This document shows, piece after piece, positions 60,352 to 64,000 of a stretch of DNA of 64,000 nucleotides. The notes under the pieces are model-generated. The model was not told the DNA's origin. It saw nothing but the letters and a program-made list of their open reading frames with translations, and ran no database searches. The stretch spans positions 310,001-374,000 of the forward strand of contig NZ_JAARML010000002.1 in assembly GCF_011759375.1 (NCBI RefSeq), given 5' to 3'. Within the stretch, counting starts at the first letter, position 1. Every line of letters begins with the position of its first letter. The position numbers were made by a program, and so were the translations under genes. The DNA is from Paraflavitalea devenefica (GTDB lineage: Bacteria > Bacteroidota > Bacteroidia > Chitinophagales > Chitinophagaceae).

Positions 60352-63300
60352 TCAAACACCAGGAACGCTGGAAGTTGTTTCGATGGAGCTGGTCAAGGTC
60401 TTTGATCCGCTGCGGGCAAGGATTGACCAGGGGAAAATATTGTTGCTGCTGGCCGAACTGGGCGTTGATTTCCCGGATGAGCTGGAAAATAATACGGCCT
60501 TCAACAATGCCATTGCAAGTATATCCACTAAGATATACCAGCTTCCGCCATTAATAGCGAACCTTATCACTGCTATTAACGCAGAGAACTGGAACACAGT
60601 AGGCACTTTGTCGGTTGACCTGGCCCAGAAGATTGCCACCATTATTGATGATTGTATTACCATTAAAGGAGCGCTTGATCAGTTCACCGCCACCATGGGA
60701 GGGCCAAGCCAGGCGGCTATACAGGATTTCCTGGAAGATTTTGTCAGCAACCTGCTGCAATACCTGCTGGTGAATTACCTCGAAACTGCCAGTCCCATAT
60801 TAACGGCCGGCTTTGAGTTTTTCGGTATTGTGGAAAGGGAGGATGCTACTACCATCAATGCTACCGGTCCCGGTACACCGTTTATCCGCAAAAGACTTCA
60901 TCTAAACAATATCGCTGCTTTTTTCAAAGATCCCGGCGCGCTGGTGGAATCATTGTATGGCTGGGGCACACCCGGTTTCGATGGGCATTCCTTGTTACAA
61001 AAGCTGCAGAAGATTGCGTTGAGTCTGGGGCTTCCTGCTGTATTAACAGAGGCGCCGCTTGAGCTGGACATTTTCTTTTTTAAGATCAAACCCGATACCA
61101 CGATAGATCCTAAGGGCGTCCAGTTCCTTATTTCTGAATCATTCCGGCTTGACGGAGGTTATACGCTGAGTAATCCCAATTTTATACTGGCCTTCACAGC
61201 AGGTGCTGTATTGCCCATAGAGTTTGGTCTTACGTTGCAGCCCGGTATGAAACTGGGCATCGTTCCGTTCAGTAATCCTGCTCCCATTACCGGCACCCTG
61301 GGCGCTGATTTCTCTATTCCCGGAACTGCCGGGGCCGGACAACCGTTTATTGCACTGGGCAGTGCAGGCGGCAGCCGCTTTCAGTTTGAAAGATTCTCCA
61401 TACGGGGAAATGTAGGCCTTTCCTGGGATGCCGGTAAAGCATCCGGAAGGTTTGGTATAGAAGGTGAGCTGGAAAAAGGGAAGATCGTTATCAAGCCTTC
61501 CAATCCCGATGGCTTCCTGGCCAAAATACTGCCGGCCGATGGTTTTATTATTGACCTGGACCTGCTGATGGGATACGACAGCGGCCGTGGCTTCTATTTC
61601 GAAGGCTCGGGCGGACTGGAAATTCAAATACCCCTGCACCTGCAGATCGGCCCCATTTTAATTGAAAGTCTAACCCTCACTATAAAAGCCGGTAATGCCG
61701 GTATACCTATTGGCATTGGTGCTGATATCGGCGTAACACTCGGACCTTTTGTTGCCGTGGTGCAAGGTATGGGCCTGCTGGCCAATTTTACCTTCCCGCC
61801 CGATAACTCCGGAAACCTTGGTTTCATGGATGTGGGTATCGGTTTCAAGCCGCCTACAGGCATCGGGCTTTCCCTCGATGCAGGCGTTGTAAAAGGCGGC
61901 GGTTTCCTGAGCTTCGACTTCGACAGGGGCAGGTATACCGGTATAGCACAGTTGTCTATCCAGAATGTGGTGAATGTAGTAGCTATTGCCATCATCACCA
62001 CCAAGAATCCGGATGGCACACCCGGCTTTTCCATGCTGCTGCTCATCACTGCTGAGTTTACCCCCATTCAACTGAGCTTTGGCTTTACCCTGAATGGGGT
62101 GGGCGGGCTCATCGGCGTAAACAGAACGATGGTATTGCAGGCATTGCGCGATGGGGTCAGGAACAATACCATTGACAATATCATGTTCCCTTCGGACCCG
62201 ATTGCCAATGCTACCCAGATCATCTCTGCCCTGGAAACCATTTTCCCGCAACAGCAGAACCGGTTCACCTTTGGCCTGATGGGTATTATCGGCTGGGGTA
62301 CACCCACGCTGATCTCGCTGGAGATCGGCTTGATGCTGGAAGTGCCCAACCCCATCCGGCTGGCTATCCTCGGCGTTATAAAAATGGTGTTGCCTACGGA
62401 AGAGGCCGCCATCCTGCAACTGAAAGTAGCCTTTGTGGGTACTATTGACTTTGAAGCCAAGTACATTACTTTCGACGCGAGCATTTTCGATTCAAGGCTG
62501 CTGACTTTCACCCTCGAAGGAGATATGGCCCTTCGGATCAAATGGGGCGATAATAGCAACTTCCTGTTTACGCTGGGCGGCTTTCACCCGGATTATACAC
62601 CACCACCGCTCGATTTGCCGCAATTAAGAAGGTTGTCCATCACCCTCTTTGCCGGTAACCCGCGCCTGATCGTTACCACTTACTTTGCGGTTACCTCCAA
62701 TACCGTACAGTTTGGAGCAGGCATAGATTTTAATTTTGAAGTAGGGCCCTGCAGGGTGACAGGCTGGCTCCACTTCGATGCGCTCTTCCAGTTCAATCCT
62801 TTCTATTTCAGGATCACCCTTTCAGCAGGACTTACGGTGTACGCATTCGGCGGCGAACTGATGAGCATTGGCTTCGATGGCTCTCTCGAAGGCACCAATC
62901 CCTGGCGTATTACCGGCAGGGTTAAGATCAAGATCATCTTCATCATCAACATCAATGTCAGCGTTGAGACCACCTGGGGCGAAGAGGCCAATACCACTAT
63001 CCCCGATGTGGATGTATTACCGAAGCTTAAAGAAGCGCTTAATAATAAAGCCAACTGGATCACCCCGCTCGAAGATGGCAGCGTAACAGCCGATAGCATG
63101 GTGACCCTACGGGAGATTACCAATACAGATGACTCCGTGATCGCCCATCCTGATAAGAGCCTGTCGGTTTCCCAAAAGATCGTTCCGCTGGATGTAGAGA
63201 TCAACCTGTTTGGTACTGCCAAGCCCGCTGATTATACTAAGTTCTCCATCGAGATAGAGGATATGACAGAATCCTCCCTGAAAGAAGAGTTTGCGCCGGC

Positions 63301-63754
63301 CCAGTTCTTCAAGATCACCGAAACGGAAAAGCTGAGCAGACCTTCTTTTGAAAAATACAACAGCGGTGTGAGCGCTACAGGGGCCAATACGCTGACCTCA
63401 GATTTCTTCCGTGAGCGGGATGTGGAGTTTGAAGAGATCATTATAGATGATTTGGACCTGCCGAAGCTGGTGCTGCCGAAAAGCATTTTTGACAAGCGGC
63501 GTTTCAATTCCTTTATACGCAACGGATCGGCGGCTAACAGCAGGTTTGGGTCAAAAGCAAAAATGCAATCCCCGCTTTCACCACCTAAGGTAAAGGTGCC
63601 GGGCAAGCAATACTCGGTAGTGCATACAGATGATCTGGCAGTAGTGGGTGGCATGAAGGCCGATTCTATTACGGAAGCCAATATATTGATACAACAAGCA
63701 ATTAAGCAAGACCCCTCACTGGAAGGGAAGCTGGATGTTATTCCATCATACTAA
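60341..63754 (+). CDS. Large DUF6603-type beta-rich protein
   Basis: The 1137-residue protein starts at ATG 60341, inside the end of the preceding gene. After a helical N-terminus (about 1-165) it is dominated by alternating Gly/hydrophobic beta strands of the type found in DUF6603, for example GIGFKPPTGIGLSLDAGVVKG followed by a GGGFLSFDFDRG block at about 505-530, and several ISLEIGLMLEVPNP-like strands. The last 200 residues are acidic and less ordered. The pattern suggests a long beta-solenoid or barrel-like structure, but the family has no established function. No signal peptide is visible, so it is either cytoplasmic or exported by a non-Sec route. Confidence 0.75.
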   Translation: MPTNQTPGTLEVVSMELVKVFDPLRARIDQGKILLLLAELGVDFPDELENNTAFNNAIASISTKIYQLPPLIANLITAINAENWNTVGTLSVDLAQKIATIIDDCITIKGALDQFTATMGGPSQAAIQDFLEDFVSNLLQYLLVNYLETASPILTAGFEFFGIVEREDATTINATGPGTPFIRKRLHLNNIAAFFKDPGALVESLYGWGTPGFDGHSLLQKLQKIALSLGLPAVLTEAPLELDIFFFKIKPDTTIDPKGVQFLISESFRLDGGYTLSNPNFILAFTAGAVLPIEFGLTLQPGMKLGIVPFSNPAPITGTLGADFSIPGTAGAGQPFIALGSAGGSRFQFERFSIRGNVGLSWDAGKASGRFGIEGELEKGKIVIKPSNPDGFLAKILPADGFIIDLDLLMGYDSGRGFYFEGSGGLEIQIPLHLQIGPILIESLTLTIKAGNAGIPIGIGADIGVTLGPFVAVVQGMGLLANFTFPPDNSGNLGFMDVGIGFKPPTGIGLSLDAGVVKGGGFLSFDFDRGRYTGIAQLSIQNVVNVVAIAIITTKNPDGTPGFSMLLLITAEFTPIQLSFGFTLNGVGGLIGVNRTMVLQALRDGVRNNTIDNIMFPSDPIANATQIISALETIFPQQQNRFTFGLMGIIGWGTPTLISLEIGLMLEVPNPIRLAILGVIKMVLPTEEAAILQLKVAFVGTIDFEAKYITFDASIFDSRLLTFTLEGDMALRIKWGDNSNFLFTLGGFHPDYTPPPLDLPQLRRLSITLFAGNPRLIVTTYFAVTSNTVQFGAGIDFNFEVGPCRVTGWLHFDALFQFNPFYFRITLSAGLTVYAFGGELMSIGFDGSLEGTNPWRITGRVKIKIIFIININVSVETTWGEEANTTIPDVDVLPKLKEALNNKANWITPLEDGSVTADSMVTLREITNTDDSVIAHPDKSLSVSQKIVPLDVEINLFGTAKPADYTKFSIEIEDMTESSLKEEFAPAQFFKITETEKLSRPSFEKYNSGVSATGANTLTSDFFRERDVEFEEIIIDDLDLPKLVLPKSIFDKRRFNSFIRNGSAANSRFGSKAKMQSPLSPPKVKVPGKQYSVVHTDDLAVVGGMKADSITEANILIQQAIKQDPSLEGKLDVIPSY

Positions 63755-63765
63755 TTGTAGGTATT

Positions 63766-64000
63766 ATGAGTGAACCACTTTCAAGATATGCGTTTTTACC
63801 CTGGGCCAGACGGGGTATCGCTGCCAAAATAGAGGAGGCAGAAAACTTTGCCAATTTCAGTGCGCCACCTCCGGATGGCTGGACACTGGAACGCCCGGTA
63901 GTGGAAGTAAAAGTGAATATCACTGCCAGTAAGGGTAGTACTACTTTTCCTGACAGCGTAACACAGGAAATTGTACTGGTAGCGCCGGGCGATATTACTT
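63766..64000 (+). CDS. Unknown protein, cut by the window end
   Basis: An ATG 11 bp after the DUF6603-gene stop opens a frame that stays open to the window end (78 codons). The visible part begins MSEPLSRYAFLPWARRG and includes an amphipathic helix AAKIEEAENF, then a beta-rich stretch with V-E-V-K-V-N-I-T-A. It has no signal peptide. I recognise no family from this fragment. Spacing and orientation show that it belongs to the same transcription unit as the proteases. Confidence 0.7.
   Translation, partial: MSEPLSRYAFLPWARRGIAAKIEEAENFANFSAPPPDGWTLERPVVEVKVNITASKGSTTFPDSVTQEIVLVAPGDIT

Noticed and set aside
55588..64000. Contractile injection system or type VI secretion assignment for the terminal cluster
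   Set aside because: No sheath, tube, baseplate or AAA+ gene is seen in the window; the large protein only shows a DUF6603-like pattern.
1..64000. tRNA, rRNA or prophage genes
   Set aside because: No cloverleaf-forming tRNA-like segments, rRNA signatures, integrases or phage structural genes were noticed on either strand.

Overview
The window is chromosomal DNA from a Bacteroidota bacterium, most likely of the Chitinophagaceae type. The evidence is: type IX secretion C-terminal sorting domains on secreted proteins, a TonB receptor with an N-terminal carboxypeptidase-regulatory domain, a LytTR/LytS two-component pair, the fused DAHP synthase/chorismate mutase, -7 boxes of the TAnnTTTG type, and weak Shine-Dalgarno sequences. 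I saw no rRNA, tRNA, CRISPR array, prophage or intact insertion sequence.

Layout. 1-5060: small accessory genes (VOC protein, DEDDh exonuclease, lipoprotein, membrane protein, a kinase-like orphan, an FAD-linked oxidoreductase). 5082-8422: a metal/cobalamin-receptor-like protein and a large FtsX/MacB permease. 8423-9514: gene-poor, repeat-rich, with a possible small RNA. 9515-14463: cystathionine beta-synthase, an alpha/beta hydrolase and Tex. 14734-15659: two tandem secreted four-cysteine paralogues with near-identical leaders. 15875-17004: ECF sigma factor and anti-sigma candidate. 17238-21256: DUF6249 protein, S41 protease, and a sugar kinase/MurQ pair for peptidoglycan recycling. 21482-23511: T9SS cargo protein and an unknown protein. 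23806-33879: an almost complete chorismate/Phe/Tyr cluster (pheA, aminotransferase, tyrA, DAHPS-CM, aroB, aroA, aroC), interrupted by a DEAD-box helicase and by an HUH-transposase-like gene lacking the expected catalytic tyrosine. 33873-38232: cell-wall genes (VanX-type dipeptidase, L,D-transpeptidase, RlpA, OmpA). 38324-45240: pdxJ, TonB receptor, lipoprotein and T9SS beta-helix protein. 45244-52845: Gfo/Idh oxidoreductase, LytTR/LytS pair and a MacAB-TolC-type exporter. 52986-55428: two glycosyltransferases and a small secreted protein.

The last 8.4 kb (55588 to the edge) is the best candidate for an undescribed system. It is a tight same-strand run of two trypsin-fold proteases that share an N-terminal domain and a cysteine cluster, a protein ending in a propeptide-like segment, a small protein equivalent to the C-terminal domain of the second protease, a 1137-residue DUF6603-type beta-rich protein, and a further gene cut by the window end. 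None of these has a recognisable signal peptide.

The other unusual signal is not a gene. Short degenerate tandem arrays, mostly of 7-bp units and often as inverted pairs, touch the stop codons of at least eight genes (near 5060, 9515, 15875, 17618/17722, 21256, 38324, 48167). Related arrays with 6-, 8- and 11-bp units lie in other intergenic gaps. The unit sequence differs from locus to locus while the architecture recurs.
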